A stretch of 64,000 bases of DNA from Constantimarinum furrinae (GTDB lineage Bacteria > Bacteroidota > Bacteroidia > Flavobacteriales > Flavobacteriaceae): assembly GCF_014295415.1 (NCBI RefSeq), contig NZ_CP052909.1, positions 124,001 to 188,000 on the forward strand, written 5' to 3'. Positions 17,982 to 24,991 of this stretch are shown here, in pieces. The position numbers were made by a program, and so were the translations under genes. A model generated the notes under the pieces. The model was given only the letters and a program-made list of their open reading frames with translations. It had not been told where the DNA came from and ran no database searches. Each line of letters opens with the position of its first letter. Within the stretch, counting starts at the first letter, position 1.

Positions 17982-19199
17982 CTATTTAATAATTTTATAC
18001 TTAGTTTTTAATAAAAACGGAGGCCAGATTTCATCTGGATGAAGCATCTGAAAAGAAATTATGTTGTTCATTCTCAATAGAGGTGATCGAGTAATGCCGG
18101 TGCTCACCAATACGTTTATCGAGTATATCCCTTTAGATAACTGCAACTTCTCATGGATAATTTTGAAAGAAAAGGTTTCATTAATTTTACTATTGAATAT
18201 CAATTCATTTTTCCAATCCAATAAAGCCACAGGACGTTGTTCAATATCAAAAATAATAACCGAAAATTCAGGTTTGTCCATTTCTTTTAAAATCCGCCAT
18301 TTAAAGAATATTTCAAAATCATCACCCCAATTAAATTGGTCAAGATCATTTTCACGACGCATTGAACCTTTAATTTCTACTTTTTCAAGTTTGATACTAC
18401 CTTGATCATAGACAATATTAGACTCTTCAGTCATAAAATGATTATAGTATTTATCGATTGCTTTAGCCACATTATCTCCCTGAAAAATTGATTTTCCTTT
18501 ATCCATCAGGATCACCTGGTTACATATTCGCGAAACCATAGGCATATTGTGAGAGACAAACACGATAGCCGTTTTAGGTAATATGTTATCTATCGTCTTA
18601 AAACACTTTAGAACAAATCCAAGATCTCCTACCGCCAATACTTCATCGATGATCAAGACGTCGGGTTCCATTTGTGCAGCAACAGCAAAACCTAAACGCA
18701 CTTTCATCCCACTACTGTAATTTTGCACCGGCATATCGATAAACTCTCTTATTTCAGAAAAATCGATGATCTCTTCCAGTTTCGCATCAATTTCCTTTTT
18801 TGTAAAACCCAGAACCGCCCCATTGTTATAAATATTTTCACGCCCTGTGAGAATTGGATTAAATCCGGCTCCTAACTCAATTAATGCACCTACGCGTCCC
18901 TTGATGACAACCTTACCCTCATCGGGGTTAATCAAACCGTTGAGGATCTTCAGTAATGTAGATTTGCCGGCTCCGTTATGTCCAATAAGTCCGAGACATT
19001 CACCCCGTTTTAATGTAAAACTTATGTCTTTAACCGCCCAGAATTCCTTTGGCCTCAGACCTCGTTTCACTTTGTTTCCGGTTACGCTAAGCAACAAGTC
19101 TTTCACTCCATACCAGAGACTCATTTTGAGATCTTTACAGAATTTTTTCGACAATCCGTCCACCGTAATTAATTGTTCCTTATCTCCCATACTAGGCAT
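17982..19199 (-). CDS. wzt: Polysaccharide ABC exporter ATPase, Wzt type
   Basis: 405 residues. The nucleotide-binding domain has GHNGAGKST (73-81), the signature YSSGMKVRLGF and Walker B LIIDEVLAVG. It is followed by a ~145-residue C-terminal beta-rich extension (about 260-405) of the kind that in O-antigen Wzt proteins reads the chain's terminal cap. It powers export through the Wzm partner, whose gene overlaps by 8 nt. An alternative start at residue 4 (MGDKEQ, position 19190) would remove the overlap. The extension hints that the exported chain carries a non-reducing-end modification. Confidence 0.93.
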   Translation of the reverse strand: MPSMGDKEQLITVDGLSKKFCKDLKMSLWYGVKDLLLSVTGNKVKRGLRPKEFWAVKDISFTLKRGECLGLIGHNGAGKSTLLKILNGLINPDEGKVVIKGRVGALIELGAGFNPILTGRENIYNNGAVLGFTKKEIDAKLEEIIDFSEIREFIDMPVQNYSSGMKVRLGFAVAAQMEPDVLIIDEVLAVGDLGFVLKCFKTIDNILPKTAIVFVSHNMPMVSRICNQVILMDKGKSIFQGDNVAKAIDKYYNHFMTEESNIVYDQGSIKLEKVEIKGSMRRENDLDQFNWGDDFEIFFKWRILKEMDKPEFSVIIFDIEQRPVALLDWKNELIFNSKINETFSFKIIHEKLQLSKGIYSINVLVSTGITRSPLLRMNNIISFQMLHPDEIWPPFLLKTKYKIIK

Positions 19200-20037
19200 T
19201 TATTCGTTCAACAATTACAGGAATGGAAATTCTATAAAAAATCAGTGCAAGAAAGAATAACGGCAAACAGATGGCTATTACTATTATGAAATAATATAAA
19301 AAATCAAAATTCCCATTTACAAGGGTATCACGGGCTATCAAAATTATGGGAGTGATGGGATTTGCTTCCATCACCACTTTTAGGAATCCATCTTTCGGAA
19401 TAGCATATACAACGGGTGTGGCATACATTAGAAACTGAAGACCGAAACTAATAGCTTTTCCTACATCCTTATAAAGCATTCCTAAGGGAGTTATTAAGAG
19501 TCCTATGGTGCTTCCAAACAGGACTGCTCCTAAGATAGCCACTGGAAATAACAGCTGAGTCCAGTGAAAACCTATATTGAAGAAAAAAAGGAAAAATACA
19601 AGTAGCAGTGTTTTTATTCCAGTGTTCATTAACAACTTATAAATTCCTGAAACAATTAATGCTTCCTTAGGAAAATTGATCTTAGAAATTATGCTTCTGG
19701 CAGAGGTAGTGCTCTGAATGGGGGAATTGATGGATTCGGAAATTATAGACCAGATCAGGGTTCCGGTAAATGCAAATAATGGGTAAGGTACACCCGTATC
19801 GGTTACCCTTATGGCTCCTGAATTATTTAAAAATATCCACACCAATGCTGTAGCAAGTGGATTAGCAAATGCCCAAAGTAGGCCAAAATAAGATTGCCTG
19901 TATTGTGCTTTAATATCCCTTATTGCTAGCTGTCGTGCTAAAAATCTAGAGCGATAAATATCGACAATGCTGTCCTTTAAAAGTCTTCTAAAACTAAGCG
20001 TATTCTCTTTTTGATAGACTTGGGTCTTTAACTCCAT
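19192..20037 (-). CDS. wzm: Polysaccharide ABC exporter permease, Wzm type
   Basis: 281 residues with about six hydrophobic spans and the ABC-2 blocks IRDIKAQYRQSYFGLLWA, FTGTLIWS, INFPKE and ANPITPIILIARDTL. This is the inner-membrane channel that moves undecaprenyl-linked polysaccharide with Wzt. It is the most upstream gene of the run ending at neuB; a 171-nt intergenic region precedes it, so the operon promoter probably lies there although none is recognisable. Confidence 0.94.
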   Translation of the reverse strand: MELKTQVYQKENTLSFRRLLKDSIVDIYRSRFLARQLAIRDIKAQYRQSYFGLLWAFANPLATALVWIFLNNSGAIRVTDTGVPYPLFAFTGTLIWSIISESINSPIQSTTSARSIISKINFPKEALIVSGIYKLLMNTGIKTLLLVFFLFFFNIGFHWTQLLFPVAILGAVLFGSTIGLLITPLGMLYKDVGKAISFGLQFLMYATPVVYAIPKDGFLKVVMEANPITPIILIARDTLVNGNFDFLYYFIIVIAICLPLFFLALIFYRISIPVIVERINA

Positions 20038-20208
20038 AAAAGGCTCAGAATATTGTTTTTAATGCTTTATTTATACCGGCTAAGATAATCATTATGATTT
20101 GATGCCGAAATGAATTCACCAACCTTAAATTAGAATGACCGTTTCAGGCAATTACATATTGAGAATTCACGAATTTATAGGACATTTGAAAGGAGAAACA
20201 ATCATCGG
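20038..20208. other. Intergenic region upstream of wzm
   Basis: 171 nt separating wzm from the SGNH-like gene. No TAnnTTTG promoter, hairpin with T-run or conserved repeat was recognised on the minus strand. It probably still contains the wzm operon promoter, because both neighbours run leftwards and all downstream gaps are shorter. Confidence 0.4.
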
Positions 20209-21150
20209 CTATTTTTTAGATTCCAGCTCCTCTAATAGCACGTTTATTTCTTTAGTAAAAATTTCAGCACCTTTCGAGTTCATATGATCTTCATTTCCAA
20301 ACAATTCTGTTTCATACTCATATTTGGTCTCAAAATTCCAGATGTGAACCCGTTTGTGGCTCATGTATTTTTTGAAAATGCTGTTCCTGCGTTCCAGCTT
20401 TCGTTTGTTCATAGCTTGATTGTATAAATAATACTTAGGTGGGGACAGTAGAACAACATCAATATTACGCTTATTACATACCGTTATCAAGCTATCCAAT
20501 CTTTCAGAATTAAGATCGAAATACGCAATATGTTCATCGAAATGTCGACCATTTAAATAGGCGGTATGCGAACTTTTTTTTATTAACGAATCGTTGTAAT
20601 TTAAATTTGCAAAACGAGATTTGTTCAACCACTTATACGGATAACCAAACCTATTATATTCCTGCATTTCAGGGTTCAATATGGACTTAAAGAATTTTTT
20701 TGAATATTCTTTAAAGTTAGAAGTTAATAGAAAATGGTCTTTAAATGGTGGCTTGTCCTTATAATTATTTAGGTTATAGTATATATGGAATAAATGATTT
20801 TTGTTCCATTTATAGCCCCTGAAATCATCCAAAGTATGATAAGATACTTCTAAAATTACGGTATGTAATTCAGGGAAAGATTCAAAGTATCTATCGAAGA
20901 GTTTAAAATCTATATTTATTGCACTTTCCCCGTGAGCTAGCGGTGCAGATCTCATTGTTAAAAATTCAGGGTTTATCGCTCTGAAGTTTTGGGAAGAGCC
21001 TAAAATTAGTACCTCTATACTATCTGCATTGGAATCAATATAGTTCCTTTTTGCACTAAAAGTATTTTCTCTTAAAGAGATTTCTACAATTATCCCTAAA
21101 ATAAGTATTGGAGTGAAAAATAATATTGTTTTAATCACAAACTTTTTCAT
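20209..21150 (-). CDS. Membrane-anchored SGNH-hydrolase-like protein
   Basis: 313 residues from the ATG at 21150 (KKFVIK start). A TTG 27 nt further upstream is in frame but less likely. One N-terminal membrane span (about 4-23) is followed by an extracytoplasmic domain. VLILGSSQNFRAINPEFL (48-65) resembles SGNH block I with Ser in GSS, and EDHMNSKGAE (287-296) resembles block V with the Asp-x-x-His-like pair. VVLLSPPKYYLYN lies between. Related proteins (DltD/AlgX-like) take part in polysaccharide O-acetylation, but no partner acyltransferase such as an MBOAT is nearby, so the function is open. AT-rich like 14-18 kb. Confidence 0.7.
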   Translation of the reverse strand: MKKFVIKTILFFTPILILGIIVEISLRENTFSAKRNYIDSNADSIEVLILGSSQNFRAINPEFLTMRSAPLAHGESAINIDFKLFDRYFESFPELHTVILEVSYHTLDDFRGYKWNKNHLFHIYYNLNNYKDKPPFKDHFLLTSNFKEYSKKFFKSILNPEMQEYNRFGYPYKWLNKSRFANLNYNDSLIKKSSHTAYLNGRHFDEHIAYFDLNSERLDSLITVCNKRNIDVVLLSPPKYYLYNQAMNKRKLERRNSIFKKYMSHKRVHIWNFETKYEYETELFGNEDHMNSKGAEIFTKEINVLLEELESKK

Positions 21151-21177
21151 CTGAATAATTATCTCAGTTGCAATCAA

Positions 21178-21331
21178 AAAAATGAGGAAGCTTTCGCCTG
21201 GAGGAGATCACATACAACCATTTGACATCAGATTTGGAACTCAAGTACGGGTAGTTTTTAGCTTCGGGCTAAGATACTAATTCTCATAACAATTGGGAAT
21301 TATTGTTTGGCTATTGCGCGAATAGTTATTT
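21178..21331. other. Intergenic spacer before the repeat array
   Basis: First part of a 407-nt gene-free stretch (21178-21584). It would hold the minus-strand promoter of the SGNH-like gene, but no TAnnTTTG match is visible. A short stem TTAGC/GCTAA lies near 21258-21273. Nothing else is recognised before the tandem repeats start at 21332. Confidence 0.4.
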
Positions 21332-21431
21332 CTGAACCCTCCAACTGCAAACTGAACCCTCCGACTGCAAACTGAACCCTCCGACTGCAAACTGAACCCT
21401 CCGACTGCAAACTGAACCCTCCGACTGCAAA
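21332..21431. repeat. Tandem repeat, five 20-bp units
   Basis: Five contiguous head-to-tail copies of a 20-bp unit (ctgaaccctccgactgcaaa) at 21332, 21352, 21372, 21392 and 21412. Copy 1 differs by one base (ccaactg for ccgactg). A sixth copy begins (ctgaa) and then diverges into the palindrome at 21421-21541. The unit contains CCGACTGC, the same octamer that forms the left end of that palindrome, so the array looks like expansion of that end. There are no spacers, so it is not a CRISPR. Confidence 0.95.
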
Positions 21432-21541
21432 CTGAAGTTTGCAGCCACCTCCCTTTGACAAAAGGGAGGAGCTTAAATTTTAAAATTTAAATAGTAAGCT
21501 CCCCTCTTCAGACGAAGAGGGGTGGCTGCTGTAGCAGTCGG
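21421..21541. repeat. Large nested imperfect palindrome (REP-like)
   Basis: A 121-bp element with overall dyad symmetry centred near 21482. Outer arms CCGACTGC (21421-21428) and GCAGTCGG (21534-21541). Next arms GCAGCCACC.. (from 21441) and ..GGTGGCTGC (to 21529). Inner arms AGCTTA (21470-21475) and TAAGCT (21495-21500). At the centre is the 18-bp perfect palindrome 21473-21490. Each half can also form its own hairpins: CTGCAAACT/AGTTTGCAG (21425-21444), CCTCCCTTT/AAAGGGAGG (21448-21469) and CCCCTCTTC/GAAGAGGGG (21501-21522). It ends 44 nt before the DUF559 gene. Confidence 0.92.
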
Positions 21542-21584
21542 GGAGTTTGAAATTAATTATGTAATTTTAAAACCCCCGGGGCAA

Positions 21585-21950
21585 ATGCAGAAAAGGAGAT
21601 TACATACCAAAAAAGAATTACAAGAATACAGACGTGAGCTGCGCAGAACGCTCACCCCGGCCGAAGCTTTTTTATGGCGGCAGTTAAAAGGCAGAAAATT
21701 TAAAGGCCGGCGTTTTACAAGGCAGCACAGTATTGGACACTATATCGTAGATTTTTATTGTGCTTCCGAAAAACTGATCATCGAACTCGACGGAGAGGTG
21801 CACTTTAATGAAAAAGCAGCAGCATACGACGAAAAACGAACCCAGTATTTAAATTCACTTGGCTATACGGTTGTTCGTTTTGAAAACAGAATGGTATTTG
21901 ACTTTTTACCTTCGGTGTTTATGGAAATCGAAGCTAATTTTAAAGCATAA
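21585..21950 (+). CDS. DUF559 (VSR-like) endonuclease-domain protein
   Basis: 121 residues from the ATG at 21585. An in-frame GTG at 21522 lies inside the palindrome and is rejected. MQKRRLHTKKELQEYRRELR is followed by LTPAEAFLWRQLKGR, FTRQHSIGHYIVDFYC, LIIELDGEVHF and GYTVVRFENRMV, the DUF559 pattern. The family has a PD-(D/E)xK nuclease fold related to Vsr; the D-F-Y and E-L-D-G-E residues are the likely metal site. Biological role in Bacteroidetes is unknown to me. It is the only plus-strand gene between 1 and 28 kb, is directly preceded by the palindrome, and its stop is 5 nt from the convergent epimerase stop. It looks inserted in the glycan locus. Confidence 0.9.
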   Translation: MQKRRLHTKKELQEYRRELRRTLTPAEAFLWRQLKGRKFKGRRFTRQHSIGHYIVDFYCASEKLIIELDGEVHFNEKAAAYDEKRTQYLNSLGYTVVRFENRMVFDFLPSVFMEIEANFKA

Positions 21951-21955
21951 AGGTA

Positions 21956-22933
21956 TTACTTAAATCGCTCCCAGGTAAGTTTCATCCCGTCCTGTACCGA
22001 AAACAACGGGTTATACCCCAACAGCGCTCTGGCTTTGTCGATATTTGCCAGCGAATCGCGAACATCGCCCTTTCGCGGCGGACCATACACAGCTTCTATG
22101 TCTTTTCCGGAAGTTTGCTTCAGGGAATCCCACAATTCATTTAAACTGATACGTTCCCCGTAAGCCACATTAAAGACTTCATTATTGGCGGCTTCAGAAG
22201 CAAAGAATGCCTTTATATTGGCCTGCACAGCATTTTCCACATAGGTAAAATCCCGAGTTTGCTCCCCGTCACCGTTTATGGTTGGAGACTTCTCATCTTT
22301 TAATGCCTGCATAAACAAAGGGATCACAGCTGCATAGGCACCGGTTGGACTCTGTTTGGGTCCAAATACATTGAAATACCGCAATCCAATGGTCGGGGTT
22401 CCATAGGTTTTGTAAAATACATCGGCGTATAATTCATTTACCAGCTTAGTTACTGCATAGGGCGATAATGGTTTTCCTATATGCTGCTCTACTTTAGGCA
22501 GACTTTTACTGTCACCGTAGGTAGAACTTGAGGCCGCATACACCATTTTTTTAACCGTTGGAGAATCATTCTGAGCCACCAGCATATTTAAAAAACCGCT
22601 TACATTTACAGCGTTGGAAGTAACCGGGTCGTTAATAGATCTTGGCACTGAGCCCAATGCCGCCTGATGTGAAACATAATCGATCCCTTTCATCGCCTTT
22701 TTGCAGGTTTCAGGATCGCGAATATCTCCTTCTATAAATTCGAACGCATCATTATTCTTAAATTCCTCCAGATTTGCCTTAAATCCTGTAGCAAGATTGT
22801 CAAGCACCCGAACCTTACCGGCACCGTATTTTAATAAATAGGATACCAGGTTTGAGCCGATGAAGCCGGCGCCTCCGGTAATGAGAAATGCATATTTTGA
22901 GAGATCGGTATTATGATATTTTGTTGTGTACAA
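21956..22933 (-). CDS. UDP-N-acetylhexosamine 4-epimerase (WbpP/TviC-like)
   Basis: 325 residues. The start is TTG at 22933; no ATG precedes the conserved LSKYAFLITGGAGFIGSNL. GGAGFIG binds NAD. AASSSTYG holds the catalytic Ser/Thr, and YAVTK the Tyr-Lys pair. HQAALGSVPRSINDP and RYFNVFGPKQSPTGAYAAVIP are characteristic of the WbpP branch that interconverts UDP-GlcNAc and UDP-GalNAc (or their uronates). The uronate dehydrogenase upstream makes a GalNAcA-type product likely. Confidence 0.92.
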   Translation of the reverse strand: MYTTKYHNTDLSKYAFLITGGAGFIGSNLVSYLLKYGAGKVRVLDNLATGFKANLEEFKNNDAFEFIEGDIRDPETCKKAMKGIDYVSHQAALGSVPRSINDPVTSNAVNVSGFLNMLVAQNDSPTVKKMVYAASSSTYGDSKSLPKVEQHIGKPLSPYAVTKLVNELYADVFYKTYGTPTIGLRYFNVFGPKQSPTGAYAAVIPLFMQALKDEKSPTINGDGEQTRDFTYVENAVQANIKAFFASEAANNEVFNVAYGERISLNELWDSLKQTSGKDIEAVYGPPRKGDVRDSLANIDKARALLGYNPLFSVQDGMKLTWERFK

Positions 22934-23076
22934 AGCGTATTATTACTTGAGTTGTGGGTAATTTTTTATTATGTATTGTTATTCTTTTTATTTATTCTAC
23001 TTGCGTTATTTATCCTCACTAGGAGACCTTACCATTATAGGACTTAGTACTCATTAATAATAATTAATTACTAATT

Positions 23077-24363
23077 CTACAGTCTTCCGTCGATTTGTTC
23101 TTTATTCAGAAATGATTTTACATCAAAAACCACAGAATTCTTGGCTGTATAATCCTTTACATTGAGCGATCTAAATTCATTATGAGACACCGTAAGAATC
23201 ACAGCATCATAAGAATTCGAGAGCTCTTCCTTTTCTGAGATCAATGGAATTCCGAATTCTCTTTTAACTTCGGAAGGTTCTGCCCAGGGGTCATAAACAT
23301 CCACATCGAGGTTGTATTTCTGAAGCTCTTCGATCACATCGATCACCTTGCTGTTTCTGATATCGGGGCAGTTCTCTTTAAATGTAATTCCCAGTACCAG
23401 AACCTTACCTCCCTTTACCTTACAATCCTTCCCAATCATTAGTTTCACCACCTCGTGGGCTACGTAATTCCCCATCCCATCATTCATTCGTCTTCCTGCC
23501 AAGATGATCTCCGGGTTATACCCTTCTTCCATGGCCTTTTGTGCCAGATAATAGGGGTCTACCCCTATGCAGTGTCCACCTACAAGTCCGGGGGTGAATT
23601 TTAAAAAGTTCCATTTGGTTCCTGCAGCTTCCAGCACGTCCTGGGTATCGATATTTAATAACCTGAAAATTTTGGATAGTTCATTTACAAAGGCGATGTT
23701 GATATCCCTTTGTGAATTCTCGATCACCTTCGCAGCTTCTGCAACCTTAATGGAGGGAGCTAAATGTGTTCCGGCGGTGATCACCGAACGATACAGATCG
23801 TCTATGTATTTGGCGGCTTCAGGCGTAGAACCTGAAGTCACTTTAAGGATCTTGGTGACCGTATGTTCTTTATCACCCGGATTAATTCGCTCCGGCGAAT
23901 AGCCGGCAAAGAAGTCGGTATTAAAAGTGAGTCCGGAGAATTCTTCCAGAATGGGAACACAGATGTCTTCGGTTACGCCCGGGTAGACTGTAGATTCATA
24001 GATCACCACATCATCTTTTTTCAATATTTTCCCTACGGTCTCACTGGCCTTCTGAAGGGGTGTGAGCACCGGTTGGTTGTACTTGTTGGTGGGTGTAGGA
24101 ACCGTCACAATAAATACTGAAGCTTCAGCGATCTCTTCGGCGGCATCGGTAATAAGCAAACCGTTTCGTTGTGACGGGTTTAATACCTCCGCTAATAATT
24201 CGTCTGACACTTCCAGTGTATGGTCGGTTCCCGACTGTAATTCTTTAACGCGTTCCGAATTGATATCAAAACCAATTACTTTATACTTAGATGCCAATGC
24301 TACTGCCAGCGGTAATCCAACATAACCGAGTCCGATGATAGCAATTGTAGGGTCTTTTTTCAT
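23077..24363 (-). CDS. tviB: UDP-N-acetylhexosamine dehydrogenase (TviB/WbpO-like)
   Basis: 428 residues from the ATG at 24363; an in-frame TTG two codons upstream is unlikely. IAIIGLGYVGLPLAVALA is the NAD fold. VPTPTNKYNQP and YSPERINPGDKEH are substrate-binding blocks. The catalytic cysteine is in GGHCIGVDPYY. The C-terminal domain has GITFKENCPDIRNS. It oxidises a UDP-HexNAc at C6 to a uronic acid using two NAD+. Together with the 4-epimerase downstream it supplies a HexNAcA residue. It starts 7 nt after the sugar transferase stop, so the two are in one operon. Confidence 0.94.
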   Translation of the reverse strand: MKKDPTIAIIGLGYVGLPLAVALASKYKVIGFDINSERVKELQSGTDHTLEVSDELLAEVLNPSQRNGLLITDAAEEIAEASVFIVTVPTPTNKYNQPVLTPLQKASETVGKILKKDDVVIYESTVYPGVTEDICVPILEEFSGLTFNTDFFAGYSPERINPGDKEHTVTKILKVTSGSTPEAAKYIDDLYRSVITAGTHLAPSIKVAEAAKVIENSQRDINIAFVNELSKIFRLLNIDTQDVLEAAGTKWNFLKFTPGLVGGHCIGVDPYYLAQKAMEEGYNPEIILAGRRMNDGMGNYVAHEVVKLMIGKDCKVKGGKVLVLGITFKENCPDIRNSKVIDVIEELQKYNLDVDVYDPWAEPSEVKREFGIPLISEKEELSNSYDAVILTVSHNEFRSLNVKDYTAKNSVVFDVKSFLNKEQIDGRL

Positions 24364-24370
24364 GTTCAAT

Positions 24371-24961
24371 TTAGGTGAATACTGAAGCTATTATATATTT
24401 TATATCCTTGAGCAGGCTCCAGTTGTTAATATACTCTTTATTGATGGCAACTTTATCGGGCCAGATCACCTCATCGTTGTATTGTAAGGGATCTTTCTGC
24501 CTTAGCAAAAGTTGTTCTTCATTTTTATATTTCAAAGTTGCCGGACCGGTAAGTCCGGGTTTCAATTGTAAAATTACTCTGTCATCTCCTTCCAAAGCAT
24601 CGGCATATCCCGGGATGTCGGGTCTGGGTCCTACCCAACTCATCTCTCCTTTTAGAATATTGAAGATCTGAGGTAGTTCGTCAAGTTTTGACTTTCTTAA
24701 CCAACCACCGATCCTGGTTTCATTTTCCTTAATTTCTTTTGCATCGTGATGCTTTCTACCTTTCAGGGTCTTTAATTTATATAAGGTGAACGGTTTTCCA
24801 AACTGCCCGATTCGCTTTTGCCTGTACAAACCAAAAGAACCGGTGCTTATTGTTATAATTAAAATGAGGAGTACAATAAAAAGAAACAGTAACGGTAACA
24901 AAACAACAGAGACGATAAGGTCGAAAACACGTTTTACTACTTTTTGATCCTTGCTAAGCAT
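24371..24961 (-). CDS. Initiating undecaprenyl-phosphate sugar-phosphate transferase
   Basis: 196 residues. One N-terminal hydrophobic segment (about 15-37), a reentrant-helix candidate. Then YRQKRIGQFGKPFTLYKLKT, KLDELPQIFNILKGEMSWV and GPRPDIPGY, the core of small monotopic phosphoglycosyl transferases (WcaJ C-terminal/PglC type). It transfers sugar-1-phosphate from a UDP-sugar to undecaprenyl phosphate and begins repeat-unit synthesis. It lacks the four extra helices of WcaJ-type long forms. Lies 30 nt downstream of wzc. Confidence 0.93.
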   Translation of the reverse strand: MLSKDQKVVKRVFDLIVSVVLLPLLFLFIVLLILIITISTGSFGLYRQKRIGQFGKPFTLYKLKTLKGRKHHDAKEIKENETRIGGWLRKSKLDELPQIFNILKGEMSWVGPRPDIPGYADALEGDDRVILQLKPGLTGPATLKYKNEEQLLLRQKDPLQYNDEVIWPDKVAINKEYINNWSLLKDIKYIIASVFT

Positions 24962-24991
24962 AAGCGATCTGAAATCATTTTCTAAACAGGC

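Noticed and set aside
21332-21431. CRISPR array
   Set aside because: The 20-bp units are contiguous with no variable spacers and no cas genes are present.
21522-21584. N-terminal extension of the DUF559 protein from GTG 21522
   Set aside because: The extension lies within and just after the palindrome, gives a non-conserved-looking sequence, and the ATG at 21585 precedes the family region.
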